DNA of 64,000 nt, taken from assembly GCA_041665305.1 (NCBI GenBank), contig JBAYJD010000005.1, positions 1-64,000 of the forward strand, given 5' to 3'. A model generated the notes under the pieces. That model was not told the origin of the DNA. It worked only from the letters and a program-made list of their open reading frames with translations, and searched no databases. Made by a program: the position numbers and the translations under genes. This stretch comes from YA12-FULL-51-18 sp041665305 (GTDB lineage: Bacteria > Elusimicrobiota > Elusimicrobia > Elusimicrobiales > UBA9959). Positions 1 through 8,777 of this stretch are shown here, piece by piece (positions within the stretch are counted from its first letter, which is position 1; each line of letters begins with the position of its first letter).

Positions 1-13
1 AAGCCGAGCCGAA

Positions 14-61
14 GTTGCGCGAAACGCGCAGGCTCCAATGAACCTGTAAGTTTCGCGCAAC
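14..61. repeat. Long inverted repeat (hairpin) in the leading intergenic region
   Basis: The 12-base arm GTTGCGCGAAAC at 14-25 is exactly complementary to 50-61. An inner CAGG/CCTG pair extends the stem. It could be a terminator of a gene left of the window or an RNA structure. No uridine run follows, so its role is open. Confidence 0.5.
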
Positions 62-194
62 AAAGGTGCAGGCAAAAAACGGCGATTGCAGCCAAAATTC
101 CTTATGTCGGACAGGCTCCTAGCCTGGTAATTCCGCTGGCGATAGCCGGTGGCCGGTCAATAGTGCTAGAATAATAGTGACGATAAGCTTTATT

Positions 195-287
195 AAAAAT
201 TTTTGCAGCAAAAATTTTTACCATACCCCGTCCTAAAGGGCGGAGTTACTTTACGGTACGATAAAATGTCGTCTTGCGATATTTTAT
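195..287. repeat. Composite intergenic palindrome upstream of pilB
   Basis: Three hairpins are packed here. First is a palindrome at 195-219 with arms AAAAATTTTTGC/GCAAAAATTTTT around one base. Second is an imperfect GC hairpin, CCCCGTCC with GGGCGGAG, at 226-245. Third is a hairpin at 260-287 that recurs at 34772 and 57281. The first two modules recur together at 8778 and 10518. The remainder of 1-326 shows no gene: an overlapping plus-strand reading frame is only a shadow of pilB. Confidence 0.6.
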
Positions 288-326
288 TTCCGCGCGTTCT
301 GCCCCGAACCCTGTATCCTTTAACTT

Positions 327-2099
327 ATGGCCGGAGAAAAAGGACTTTCGATAAATATTTCAAAAAGGATAGGCGAGATGCTCGCCTCCTCGGGCCTCAT
401 TACGGCCCGGCAGCTGAGCGAGGCGCTGGATCTGCAACGGTCCGGCGGCGGCAAGCTCGGGCAGATCCTTGTCCAGAAAAAATTCATAGAAGAACGGACG
501 CTGCTGGAGTTTTTGAGCAAACAATTCGGCATAGAATTCATCGACCTGGCAGGAAGGGAAATAAAGGACGACATCCTGAAAATTATTCCCGAAAATATCG
601 CCCGCCGCTACAACCTTATTGCCGTAGATAAAGTAGAGAACAAACTGAAGGTCGCCATGGAGGACCCGCTTAACATCGTGGTCCTGGACGATCTTAAAAT
701 GATGACGGGTTTTGAAGTTAAAGCCGTGTTCGGTTCCGAGACCGACATCGTGGCGGCCCTGGACAAATACTACGGGGCGAAAACCTCTAAAGAGGCGCTG
801 GATGAGATCCTTAAACACAGTATAGACGGGACCACCGAAGTTTCGCTTGTGAAGGATGAGGACCTTTCTAAGGGCGGCGACGATCTTATTTCGCTGGAGC
901 AAAAAGGGGAGGCGGCTCCGATCATCCAGATGGTGAACCTTATTATTTCTTCGGCCATCCGCGCCCACGCCTCGGATATCCACATAGAGCCCTCCTTCAA
1001 GGAGACCAAGGTCCGGTTCCGCATAGACGGCGTCCTGCACGGGCAGCCGGCGCCTCCTAAAAAATTTCATAACGCGATAATCAGCCGCATAAAGATCATG
1101 GCGGCCCTGGATATTTCCGAGCGCCGGCTGCCGCAGGACGGGCGCGCCAAGCTGAAGATAGACGACCGGGAGATAGACCTGCGCATTTCCATCCTCCCGT
1201 GCGGGCCGGGGGAAAAGATCGTAATGCGTATCCTGGACTCTTCTGGGCTCAAGCTCAAACTGGACGACCTCGGTTTTGAGCCGGAAAACCTGGCCATGTT
1301 CTCCAAATCGATGAAGGCCCCGCACGGGATCATCCTTATCACCGGCCCAACCGGTTCCGGCAAATCGACCACGCTTTATTCGGCGCTGGCCACCATGAAC
1401 GAGCCCGATGTGAATATCGTCACCATAGAGGACCCCATAGAATACCAGCTTGAAGGCATCAACCAGGTGGGGGTTAACGCCGATGTGGGCCTGACTTTCG
1501 CTTCGGGCCTGAGATCGTTCCTGCGCCAGGACCCGGACATCATCATGGTGGGAGAGATCCGCGACTTTGAGACCATGTCCACCGCCATTAACGCCGCCAT
1601 GACCGGGCACCTGGTTTTTTCCACGCTGCACACAAATGACGCTCCCGGCGCCATCACCAGGATAGGGATGATGGGCGTGGAGCCCTTTTTAACCTCTTCC
1701 ACGCTGCTTATGGTGGTGGCCCAGCGTCTGGTGCGGTCCATCTGCAAAAATTGCAAGGAAACATACGAGATAAAACCGGAGATGATGCTGAGCCTCGGCG
1801 TCCCTAAAACTATCCTTGATAATAACGCTAAAAATGGTAAAATAATCCTGTCAAGAGGCAAGGGTTGCGACGCCTGCGCGCAGACCGGTTACAAGGGCCG
1901 CATGGGCATTCATGAGATCCTGGAGGTTAACGACGTTATCCGGGGCCTTATCATAGAGAAAGCGCCGCTTCTGAAGATAAAGGACGCGGCCCGCAAGAAC
2001 GGCATGATCACTTTGCGGGAGTCCGCCGTCAGAAAGCTGTTTTCCGGCTCCACCACCGTCGAGGAAGTTATCAGGGTAACGGCTTCCGACATGGATTGA
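327..2099 (+). CDS. pilB: Type IV pilus assembly ATPase PilB (GspE family)
   Basis: This hexameric cytoplasmic ATPase drives pilin polymerisation at the base of the type IV pilus or type II secretion machine. The 590 residues match the family: an N-terminal MshEN/GspE-N region (about 1-150), then the ATPase core. The core shows Walker A GPTGSGKSTT (about 337-346), an Asp box and the Walker B segment IIMVGEIRD. A CxxC...CxxC zinc site (CKNC, CDAC) near the C-terminus is typical of PilB/GspE. pilT and pilC follow in the same direction, giving the usual extension-retraction-platform order. No clear Shine-Dalgarno lies before the ATG. No pilin, secretin or PilM-Q genes are in the window. Confidence 0.97.
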   Translation: MAGEKGLSINISKRIGEMLASSGLITARQLSEALDLQRSGGGKLGQILVQKKFIEERTLLEFLSKQFGIEFIDLAGREIKDDILKIIPENIARRYNLIAVDKVENKLKVAMEDPLNIVVLDDLKMMTGFEVKAVFGSETDIVAALDKYYGAKTSKEALDEILKHSIDGTTEVSLVKDEDLSKGGDDLISLEQKGEAAPIIQMVNLIISSAIRAHASDIHIEPSFKETKVRFRIDGVLHGQPAPPKKFHNAIISRIKIMAALDISERRLPQDGRAKLKIDDREIDLRISILPCGPGEKIVMRILDSSGLKLKLDDLGFEPENLAMFSKSMKAPHGIILITGPTGSGKSTTLYSALATMNEPDVNIVTIEDPIEYQLEGINQVGVNADVGLTFASGLRSFLRQDPDIIMVGEIRDFETMSTAINAAMTGHLVFSTLHTNDAPGAITRIGMMGVEPFLTSSTLLMVVAQRLVRSICKNCKETYEIKPEMMLSLGVPKTILDNNAKNGKIILSRGKGCDACAQTGYKGRMGIHEILEVNDVIRGLIIEKAPLLKIKDAARKNGMITLRESAVRKLFSGSTTVEEVIRVTASDMD

Positions 2100-2153
2100 G
2101 GGCTTTCGCGGGGGAAATTCCAGCCGGCGGCGTTTTCTTAGGAGACAATTCAT

Positions 2154-3230
2154 ATGGTCACAATGAGCGAACTCTTCATAATGATGCACGAGAAAGCCGC
2201 CTCCGACATCCATCTTACCGCCGGAGCGCCGCCCATGCTCCGCATAGACGGCGACCTGGTGCCCACTCCTTTTGAAAAGCTTACCCCGGAGATGTGCCAG
2301 ACCCTGGTCTTCTCCCTGATGACGGACGCGCAGCGCCAGCGCTTTGAAGCCACCAACGAACTTGATTTCGCGTTCGGCATAAAAGGGATGGGCCGCCTCC
2401 GGATGAACGCTTACCGCCAGCGCGGCGTGGTGGGCTCCGCCATCCGTTCCATCCCCGGCAAATACAAGACTTTTGAAGAGCTGAACCTCCCTCCGGTGGT
2501 CTATGACCTGATGAAGCTGACCAAGGGCCTGATCCTGATCACGGGTCCGACGGGCTCCGGCAAATCCACGACCCTGGCCTCCATGATAGACTACCTTAAC
2601 GAGAACAGGAACTATCACATCATCACCATCGAGGACCCGATAGAGTACGTCCATACCCACAAAAAAAGCATCGTCAACCAGCGGGAGGTCGGGTCCGACA
2701 CCGAAACTTTCGGCGCGGCCCTGCGGCATGTGCTCCGGCAGGACCCCAATGTCATCCTGGTGGGTGAAATGCGGGACCTTGAGACCATCAGCGCGGCCCT
2801 TAACATAGCGGAGACCGGCCATCTGGTCTTTGCCACCCTCCATACTTCGGACGCCGCGCAGACCATCAACCGCATTATCGACGTTTTTCCGCCGCATCAG
2901 CAGGAACAGATCCGCGTGCAGCTTTCCTTCGTGCTTCAGGCCGTCTTCGCCCAGCAGCTGCTCAGCGCGGCTTCCGGCACGGGCCGCGTGCTGGCCTGCG
3001 AGGTCATGCTGGCCACCTCAGCCGTTAAAAATCTTATCCGCGAACAGAAAGTGGAACAGATCAACACCGTTATCCAGACCGGCGGCAAGTACGGCATGGT
3101 CACGATGAACCAGGCGCTTGTGGACCTTTATAAGAGGCAGAAGATAACCTACCAGGAAGCCATAACGCGCTCGGCAGATCCGGAAGACCTGAAAAAGCTG
3201 CTCCAGAAAACCCTTTCCGTAACCAGTTGA
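2154..3230 (+). CDS. pilT: Type IV pilus retraction ATPase PilT
   Basis: PilT depolymerises the pilus and powers twitching motility and DNA uptake. The 358-residue length is standard. Visible motifs are Walker A GPTGSGKSTT (about 129-138), Walker B VILVGEMRD, and the PilT signature close to AIRNLIRE (here AVKNLIREQK) in the C-terminal domain, which separates PilT from PilB. TAGGAG stands well before the ATG; a second Met at codon 4 is also possible. It sits 54 bases after pilB and 43 before pilC. Together with dprA and comM at the far end of the window it supports a competence-capable cell, which is inference. Confidence 0.97.
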   Translation: MVTMSELFIMMHEKAASDIHLTAGAPPMLRIDGDLVPTPFEKLTPEMCQTLVFSLMTDAQRQRFEATNELDFAFGIKGMGRLRMNAYRQRGVVGSAIRSIPGKYKTFEELNLPPVVYDLMKLTKGLILITGPTGSGKSTTLASMIDYLNENRNYHIITIEDPIEYVHTHKKSIVNQREVGSDTETFGAALRHVLRQDPNVILVGEMRDLETISAALNIAETGHLVFATLHTSDAAQTINRIIDVFPPHQQEQIRVQLSFVLQAVFAQQLLSAASGTGRVLACEVMLATSAVKNLIREQKVEQINTVIQTGGKYGMVTMNQALVDLYKRQKITYQEAITRSADPEDLKKLLQKTLSVTS

Positions 3231-3273
3231 CCGGTATCCGGTATCTCGCCGCAGGGGCGCGGAGGTCGCAGAG

Positions 3274-4476
3274 ATGCAATTCGCCTATAAAGCAAAAGAA
3301 TCCAGCGGCAGGCTTGTGGAAGGTCTTGTGGAGGCCGCGGACCAGAAAGCGGCCCTGGCCCGCCTGCGCGACCAGCGGCTGACCGTGGTCGAGATAAACC
3401 AGAAAGCCAAGAAGTCCAAATTTTTCAAGCCGAAAATACACACCAACGATGTGGTTATTTTTTCCCGCCAGCTTTCCACCCTGGTTTCCGCCGGCGTGCC
3501 CATAGTCCAGGGCCTTAACATCCTGGAAGCCCAGGCCGAAAACCCAGCCTTTAAAGTCGTCGTGACCGGGCTGCGCACGGATATAGAATCGGGACTTTCC
3601 ATAGCCGACGCCATGCGCAAACATCCCCTGGCTTTTACCGAGCTCTATGTTTCCATGGTCAAGGCCGGAGAGGTCGGCGGCATTCTTGATACCATCCTGG
3701 AAAGGCTTTCCGCCTATCTGGAGTCGGCGGAGGCGCTGCGGGCCAAGGTCAAATCCGCCATGATGTATCCGGCCGTGGTCGGCGGCGTGGCCTTCCTGAT
3801 AACCATTTTTCTGATACTTTTCGTTATTCCGGTCTTTAAGAACATCTTCGCCGGTTTCGGCGCCGAACTCCCGTTCGCCACCAGGGTTATGATCGCTATT
3901 TCAGACACCCTGCGCCATTACATCCTTTACCTGCTGGCCGCGGGCGGCGTCGCCGGCTGGAGCATCAGGAAATATATCAAAACGGAAAAGGGACAGGAGA
4001 AGGTGGACGAGATCTCCCTAAGGCTTCCGGTGATCGGCATCCTTCTTAAGAAGGTCGCCATAGCCAAATTCACCCGCACCCTCGGCACCCTGATCAAATC
4101 GGGCGTGCCCATACTGCAAGGCCTTGAAACCGTCGCCAAAACCTCCGGCAACAAAATAATAGAGCGGGCCATCTATAAAAGCCGCGACTCCATCAAGGAA
4201 GGCGGCAGGATCTCCGATCCTCTTAAAAAGGCCAATATCTTCCCGCCCATGGTCATACAGATGATCAGCGTGGGAGAAGAGACCGGCGGCCTCGACACCA
4301 TGCTTCACAAGATAGCCGATTTCTACGATCAGGAAGTGGATACCGCGGTAAAAGGCCTGACCTCGATGATAGAGCCGCTGATCATGGTGGTCATGGGTTT
4401 TGTCATAGGCGCCATCGTCATCGCCATGTTCATGCCCATGTTCAGCATGGGCGAGCTGGCCGGCAAGGACGCTTAA
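3274..4476 (+). CDS. pilC: Type IV pilus inner-membrane platform protein PilC (GspF family)
   Basis: This polytopic inner-membrane platform couples the PilB/PilT motors to pilin movement. The 400 residues contain two T2SSF domains (about 70-190 and 270-395). Hydrophobic segments follow each domain (about 170-195 and 215-235, and a long one near 370-390). The N-terminal FAYKAKESSGRLVEG stretch is typical of PilC. GGAGG lies about 10 bases before the ATG. A strong terminator follows, so this ends the pilBTC transcript. Confidence 0.96.
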   Translation: MQFAYKAKESSGRLVEGLVEAADQKAALARLRDQRLTVVEINQKAKKSKFFKPKIHTNDVVIFSRQLSTLVSAGVPIVQGLNILEAQAENPAFKVVVTGLRTDIESGLSIADAMRKHPLAFTELYVSMVKAGEVGGILDTILERLSAYLESAEALRAKVKSAMMYPAVVGGVAFLITIFLILFVIPVFKNIFAGFGAELPFATRVMIAISDTLRHYILYLLAAGGVAGWSIRKYIKTEKGQEKVDEISLRLPVIGILLKKVAIAKFTRTLGTLIKSGVPILQGLETVAKTSGNKIIERAIYKSRDSIKEGGRISDPLKKANIFPPMVIQMISVGEETGGLDTMLHKIADFYDQEVDTAVKGLTSMIEPLIMVVMGFVIGAIVIAMFMPMFSMGELAGKDA

Positions 4477-4498
4477 AAATTTACGCCGCGTAAATTTT
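4476..4498. repeat. AT-rich palindrome after pilC
   Basis: Arms AAAATTTACGC and GCGTAAATTTT flank one base, starting inside the pilC stop codon. The layout (A/T arms, GC centre) resembles the dispersed family at 195, 8778, 10518, 14821 and 54508. Confidence 0.5.
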
Positions 4499-4513
4499 AA
4501 AATAACTAAAAAA

Positions 4514-4551
4514 ACTCCGGCCGCTTTTAAAAAAGCGGCCGGAGTTTTTTT
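4514..4551 (+). terminator. Rho-independent terminator of the pilBTC operon
   Basis: A perfect stem ACTCCGGCCGCTTTT with its complement, joined by a short A loop, is followed directly by a run of T. This is the clearest intrinsic terminator in the window. Confidence 0.93.
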
Positions 4552-4553
4552 AC

Positions 4554-4640
4554 CACGGTGCGGCCGATAGCGTGTCCGGCGGCCCCATGTCCCCGGCACG
4601 CCCCGCGGACTTGCAGACCCGTCGTTCCCTTAAAAATTTT
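4554..4640 (+). repeat. Truncated copy of the uvrC-flanking repeat
   Basis: It begins CACGGTGCGGCCGATAGCG and ends CCCTTAAAAATTT, matching the distal ~85 bases of the full copy at 4723-4984 with several substitutions. It lacks the proximal ~175 bases. Confidence 0.7.
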
Positions 4641-4722
4641 TGGGAGAACTGTGGACCGTATGATGGTGTTAAAATGAGTTTTCCGCGACAGTGTCAACAT
4701 TAACAACAGTGTTTGTTATAAA

Positions 4723-4984
4723 GTTGCAGAAACCGGCGGGCGGGTTAATTGTGCTGTGTCATAATTCCAGGGCGGGATCATGTTAAATATTGAGTGAGCG
4801 GCAGGTGAATAGCTGGAGCGGGATGCCGGGGGTGTGGGGCTGACGGGTCGTCGCGCAGGGTGAGGCTTACGCAAGCGCCGAACCCGAGCGGGAGCGCGGC
4901 CGCGGTGCGGCCGATAGCGTGCCCGGCAGCTCCATGCCCCCGGCACGCCCGCGAACCCGCAGACCTGCCGTTTCCTTAAAAATT
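4723..4984 (+). repeat. Left copy of a ~263 bp inverted repeat flanking the UvrC-like gene
   Basis: From GTTGCAGAAACC to the TTTCCTTAAAA end, this stretch is closely similar to the reverse complement of 6388-6651. Shared landmarks are TTAATTGTGCT (TAATTGTGCT in the partner), ATGTTAAATATT, GGAGCGGGATGCCGGGGGTG and GCGGCCGATAGCGTGCCCGG. No reading frame inside looks like a transposase. The stretch 4641-5046 otherwise holds no gene. Confidence 0.85.
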
Positions 4985-5046
4985 TATAGGACATCAGCGA
5001 TTGCGCGTGTTTGTCTTAGGGGCTGGATCGAAAACCCGCCTTCGGG

Positions 5047-6357
5047 TCAATCCTCATATTTCAGGGTGTCCTTGTCCCTGAGTTTTTTGTGATAGGTTAC
5101 GGCGAAGCGGTGGACCTCGTTCCTGACGGCTTCAAGGAGCAGCAGGCCCGGATGGTCCCGTTCCAGGCGCACGGGATGAGGCCTGCCGGGAAGATGGATC
5201 TCCTCCAGCCGCTTGGCGAGCGCGACGACCGGCACTTTAAGGCCCAGTTCGCGCATGGCGGCCAGCGCGGCCGCAAGCTGCCCTTTCCCGCCGTCGATAA
5301 GCAGGAGGTCGGGCAGGGGCTCCCCGCTTCCGGCAAAATGCGCCAGGCGGCGCTTGACGGTCTCCTTTATCATCGCGAAGTCGTCGGAGCCGCCCGGAGC
5401 GTTCTTAAAACGCATTTTGTAACGCCGGTAGTGGGCGGTGTTCTTCAGGCTGTTTATAAAACAGACCGAAGCGGCCACGGCGTGGGCGCCGTGCAGGCTT
5501 GAAGTATCGAAGGCCTCTATGTGCGCCGGCGGTCCCGGCAGTCCGAGATCTTTCATCAGCGCCGTGACCGCTCCTGTCTTTGAGAGCTCTTTCTCAACCA
5601 GGCCTTTCCTGTATTCCTTTATCAGCACCCTTTCGGACATGTGTTCTATCGCCGCGATAAAATCCCTGTAATTGCCGGCCGTTTCATATTCCAGGGCCTT
5701 TGAAGCGGCCGTCATCCCCGACCGGAACTTTTTCAGGAGTTTGGCGAAGTCGCCTTTGAAAAAATCCGCGATCCGTCCGGCCAGGGCCCGGTACGCGGCG
5801 GGGGAGATCTTCCCGGCGCACGGGGCCGGGCACTGTCCGGTATGGTAATACAGGCAGGCGCCTATCTTTTTCGGGTCCAGCGGTCTCGCGCCCGAGAATT
5901 CCCAGCGGCATCTGCGCAGGTTTATAAAGTTGATGCGCCGCAGATAGCGCAGCAGGTTCTTGACGGGTTCCACTTTCGGGTAAGGACCGAAATAGCGTCC
6001 CCCGTCGCCGGTCTTTTTCCTGGTGAAGAAGAGCCTGGGGTATTCTTCTTTTGTTATTTTTACAAATGGGTAGCTCTTGGCGTCCTTCCAAAGGACATTA
6101 AAAAAAGGCTGATACCGGCTTATAAGTTCGCGTTCCAGCACCAGGGCTTCCCTCTCGGAGGCCGCCGCGATATAGTCTATCCGCCTGATAAGGGCCGCCA
6201 GGTTCGGGATCTTCGCGTCCCGTTTCCCGGCGCCCTTCATAAAATACTGCCCCACGCGGCGGCGCAGGTTTTTGGCTTTGCCGATGTAGATTATATTGGC
6301 GGCGGCGTCGCGCATCAGATAAACGCCCGGCCCCGCGGGCAGATGTTTCAGGTCCAT
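5047..6357 (-). CDS. Short UvrC-like excinuclease subunit lacking the C-terminal HhH domain
   Basis: UvrC makes both incisions in nucleotide excision repair. This 436-residue protein has the GIY-YIG nuclease (about 8-90, with GPGVYLMRD, YIGKAKNLRRR and the catalytic Glu in ALVLERELI). It also has a four-cysteine iron-sulfur region (about 148-182, ending CLYYHTGQCPAPC), a UVR-like helix pair (about 205-240), and the RNase-H-like endonuclease core with its Asp, Asp and His positions (FDTSSLHG, LLLIDGGKGQ, EVHRFA). Ordinary UvrC is about 600 residues. This one lacks the helix-hairpin-helix tail and roughly 100 residues between the UVR helices and the nuclease core. The frame is open and the motifs are intact, so it is not an obvious pseudogene. 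It stands alone between two inverted repeats. A full uvrC may exist elsewhere. Confidence 0.88.
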   Translation of the reverse strand: MDLKHLPAGPGVYLMRDAAANIIYIGKAKNLRRRVGQYFMKGAGKRDAKIPNLAALIRRIDYIAAASEREALVLERELISRYQPFFNVLWKDAKSYPFVKITKEEYPRLFFTRKKTGDGGRYFGPYPKVEPVKNLLRYLRRINFINLRRCRWEFSGARPLDPKKIGACLYYHTGQCPAPCAGKISPAAYRALAGRIADFFKGDFAKLLKKFRSGMTAASKALEYETAGNYRDFIAAIEHMSERVLIKEYRKGLVEKELSKTGAVTALMKDLGLPGPPAHIEAFDTSSLHGAHAVAASVCFINSLKNTAHYRRYKMRFKNAPGGSDDFAMIKETVKRRLAHFAGSGEPLPDLLLIDGGKGQLAAALAAMRELGLKVPVVALAKRLEEIHLPGRPHPVRLERDHPGLLLLEAVRNEVHRFAVTYHKKLRDKDTLKYED

Positions 6358-6387
6358 AATAGGTCCTTAGAACCACGGCTGGCCCAC

Positions 6388-6651
6388 AAACTTTTAAGGA
6401 AACGGCAGGCCTGCAAGTTCGCGGGCGTGCCGGGGGCATGGAGCTGCCGGGCACGCTATCGGCCGCACCGCGGCCGCGCTCCCGCTCAGCCTCGGCGCTT
6501 GCGTAAGCCTCGGCTTGCGCGACGGCCCGTCAGCCCCACACCCCCGGCATCCCGCTCCAATTTATTCACCTGCCGCGTACTTAATATTTAACATATACCC
6601 ACCCTGGAATCATGATGAAGCACAATTAGCCCGCCCGGTGGTTTCTGCAAC
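6388..6651 (-). repeat. Right copy of the ~263 bp inverted repeat
   Basis: This is the reverse-complement partner of 4723-4984, beginning about 30 bases upstream of the UvrC-like start codon. Differences are scattered substitutions and small indels, suggesting some age. The rest of 6358-6825 shows no gene. Confidence 0.85.
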
Positions 6652-6825
6652 CTGACAACAACAATGCTGATGTCGGCTGTCCCATAAATTCTTAATGCGG
6701 AAACATGTTTACCTGATGCGGATTTAGACCTGTAGCAGCCGCTCTCTTAATAATCTAGCTCAGAATTCGTTCTTCCACGTGCCTTATAGCACCAGATCAC
6801 TTGATTTTTCTTGGACACGCCTGCC

Positions 6826-8430
6826 TTAGAACCACCCGGCGGTTATCAGGGAGCGTTCTTCCAGCTTTAAAATTTTAAGCGTCCCGAAATATACCGCGAT
6901 GCCGCCGGGCACCGCCAGCGCCACCGTTAAGGCGGGATGAAAGCTCCCCAACGCCCGCGCGGCCGCCAGGCAGAAGGCGCACATCAGCGCCGAAGCTCCG
7001 AGGATTTTCAGGTAAAAGGCCGGGGTTCCCGGCGAGAAAGCGGTCCTGGCCCGGAGCGCGCGGATGAAAAGCGCCGCCGCCGCCAGCGAACTGAGCGCCG
7101 TGGCAAGCGCCAGCCCCCGCGCGCCCAGTGGCCGCATAAGCAGGAAACACAGGAGGGCGTTCAGGGCGGTCTGGAAGACCGCTATTTTCACCGGGGTCTT
7201 CACATCGCCCGCCCCGTAGCAGGCGGAGGCGGCGAGTTTGTTGACGCCGAACCCGGCCAGGCCGAGCGACAGATAGAACAGGACGCCCGAAGTCAGAACG
7301 CTTTGTTCCCTGGTGAACCGTCCGTGTTCGAAGAGAGTTCTTGCCACGGGCAGGCTGAGCGCCATGAGCCCGAGGGCGGCGGGGACGATGATCAGGGCGC
7401 TGGTCTTGAACGCTCCGCCGAGAACGGCGTCGAATTCCTCAGTTTTATCGAGGGCGGAATGTTTTGAAAGTTCCGGCAGGGTCACCGCGGCCGCGGCCGC
7501 CGCGAAAAGCGAAACGGGGAACTGGATTATGCGGGCGGCGTTATATATGGCTGTTATGGCGCCCGGCTCAAGAAAACTGGCGTAAATGGTGTTTACGAAC
7601 AGCGCCAGCTGGTCCTGCGCCATGACGGCGGCCGCGGGCGCCGCCATAAGCAGGGAGCGCGCGGCGGCCTGATTTTTGAACGGATCGGCGAAGGCAAGGG
7701 AGAACCCCTCTCGTTTGAGCATGGGCAGGAGGATCATCACCTGGATCAGGCCGGAGAGCGTCGCGGCGCCGGCCAGGCCCATGACCTTCAGGTTCTCAGG
7801 CAGTCCGGCGGCGCCGGGCCGGTTTATGAACAGGAGATAGCCTATTATCGAAAGTGAAAAAGCGGCCGGCGCCAGGGCCGGCAGGAAGAACCTGCCGGCG
7901 GCGTTCAGCGCCGCCTGCGCCAGGGCCGAAACATTAACGAAGATCAGATGCGGCATCAGGATCGCGGTCACGGCCGCCGTCAGCATGAACTGCTCCGGCC
8001 TCACGGTGAAGCCGTAGGAGGTGAGTTTCACCAGTTCCTCCCGAAAGACGGCGCCAAGTACCGCCAGCGCCAGGGAAACAAAGAAGACCAGCGTCCAGGC
8101 CGCGCTGAAAAAACGCCGTCCGTGTTCCCGTGAGACGGCTTTTTCCCTTTCCAGCGCGGGGATGAACCCGGCGTTCACCGCGCCTTCGCCCACGGTCCGT
8201 CTGAAGAGGTTCAGGATGCGGAAGGCCGCGTAATAGGCGTCCGTCAGCGCCCCGCCGCCGAAGACGGCGACCAGCATGGCGTCGCGCGCGTAGCCCAGCG
8301 CCTTTGTGGCCAGCGTCGCGGAACTGAGCGCCCGCAGCTTTTTAAGGAATGAGGATGAGGCCGGAGGCCCGCCGGCCCCGGGCCGGGCCGATACGCCGGA
8401 CTGTTCGCGATCTGTATACGGCAGGCCCAT
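6826..8430 (-). CDS. murJ: Lipid II flippase MurJ (MviN)
   Basis: MurJ moves the peptidoglycan precursor lipid II across the inner membrane. The 534-residue protein has about 14 hydrophobic segments and the MviN N-terminal signature (TLATKALGYARDAMLVAVFG, then GALTDAYYAAFRILNLFRRTVGEGA). The family start is normally close to the first membrane helix. Here about 28 extra residues precede it, and the chosen ATG lacks a clear Shine-Dalgarno, so a later start is possible. It is divergent from rpsT, with 41 bases between start codons, so the promoters must overlap or sit back to back. It is a single gene with no operon partner on its strand. Confidence 0.95.
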   Translation of the reverse strand: MGLPYTDREQSGVSARPGAGGPPASSSFLKKLRALSSATLATKALGYARDAMLVAVFGGGALTDAYYAAFRILNLFRRTVGEGAVNAGFIPALEREKAVSREHGRRFFSAAWTLVFFVSLALAVLGAVFREELVKLTSYGFTVRPEQFMLTAAVTAILMPHLIFVNVSALAQAALNAAGRFFLPALAPAAFSLSIIGYLLFINRPGAAGLPENLKVMGLAGAATLSGLIQVMILLPMLKREGFSLAFADPFKNQAAARSLLMAAPAAAVMAQDQLALFVNTIYASFLEPGAITAIYNAARIIQFPVSLFAAAAAAVTLPELSKHSALDKTEEFDAVLGGAFKTSALIIVPAALGLMALSLPVARTLFEHGRFTREQSVLTSGVLFYLSLGLAGFGVNKLAASACYGAGDVKTPVKIAVFQTALNALLCFLLMRPLGARGLALATALSSLAAAALFIRALRARTAFSPGTPAFYLKILGASALMCAFCLAAARALGSFHPALTVALAVPGGIAVYFGTLKILKLEERSLITAGWF

Positions 8431-8434
8431 AGAC

Positions 8435-8463
8435 TTGATTTTTCCCGCGTAAAATAATAAACT
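8435..8463 (+). promoter_or_regulatory. Possible rpsT promoter
   Basis: TTGATT at 8435-8440 and TAAACT at 8458-8463 are separated by exactly 17 bases. Transcription would begin within a few bases of the rpsT ATG at 8472, and no Shine-Dalgarno is visible. A nearly leaderless mRNA is therefore possible. Confidence 0.4.
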
Positions 8464-8471
8464 ATACCAAT

Positions 8472-8768
8472 ATGGCTAAACTTAAGACCGGACGACATAC
8501 CAGCGGTATCAAAGCGTGGCGCAAATCCGAGAAGCTTGCCTCCAGGAACAGGGGCGTTAAGACCCGGATCCATGACGCCGCCAAAGAATTCGGCCTTTTG
8601 GCCGCTAAAAAGGACATAGAGAACGCCCAGAAACTTCTGCCCAAGGTCTATGCCCTCCTGGATAAGGCTGCCAAAACAGGCGCCGTACACTGGAAAGCGG
8701 CCGCTAGGAAGAAATCGCGGCTGGCGCAGCGCATCAAGAACGCCGCTAACAATCCTTCCGTAAAATAA
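8472..8768 (+). CDS. rpsT: 30S ribosomal protein S20
   Basis: S20 is a primary 16S rRNA binder in the 30S subunit. The 98-residue product is strongly basic. It has the usual start MAKLKTGRHTSGIKAWRKSEK and the C-terminal segment in which VHWKAAARKKSRLAQRI corresponds to the family's IHKNTAARKKSRLMKK-type motif. The gene is monocistronic, divergent from murJ and convergent with holA. A composite palindrome and GC hairpin follow and would terminate it. Confidence 0.97.
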   Translation: MAKLKTGRHTSGIKAWRKSEKLASRNRGVKTRIHDAAKEFGLLAAKKDIENAQKLLPKVYALLDKAAKTGAVHWKAAARKKSRLAQRIKNAANNPSVK

Positions 8769-8777
8769 TCCGAAAAT

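Noticed and set aside
203..631. A plus-strand reading frame of 142 codons over the start of pilB
   Set aside because: It overlaps pilB in another frame, crosses intergenic hairpins and has no recognisable domain.
5047..6357. UvrC-like gene as a pseudogene
   Set aside because: The frame is intact and both nuclease centres and the cysteine cluster are kept; the missing parts are whole segments.
4723..6651. Inverted repeats as ends of an insertion sequence
   Set aside because: No transposase-like protein lies between them; only the UvrC-like gene does.
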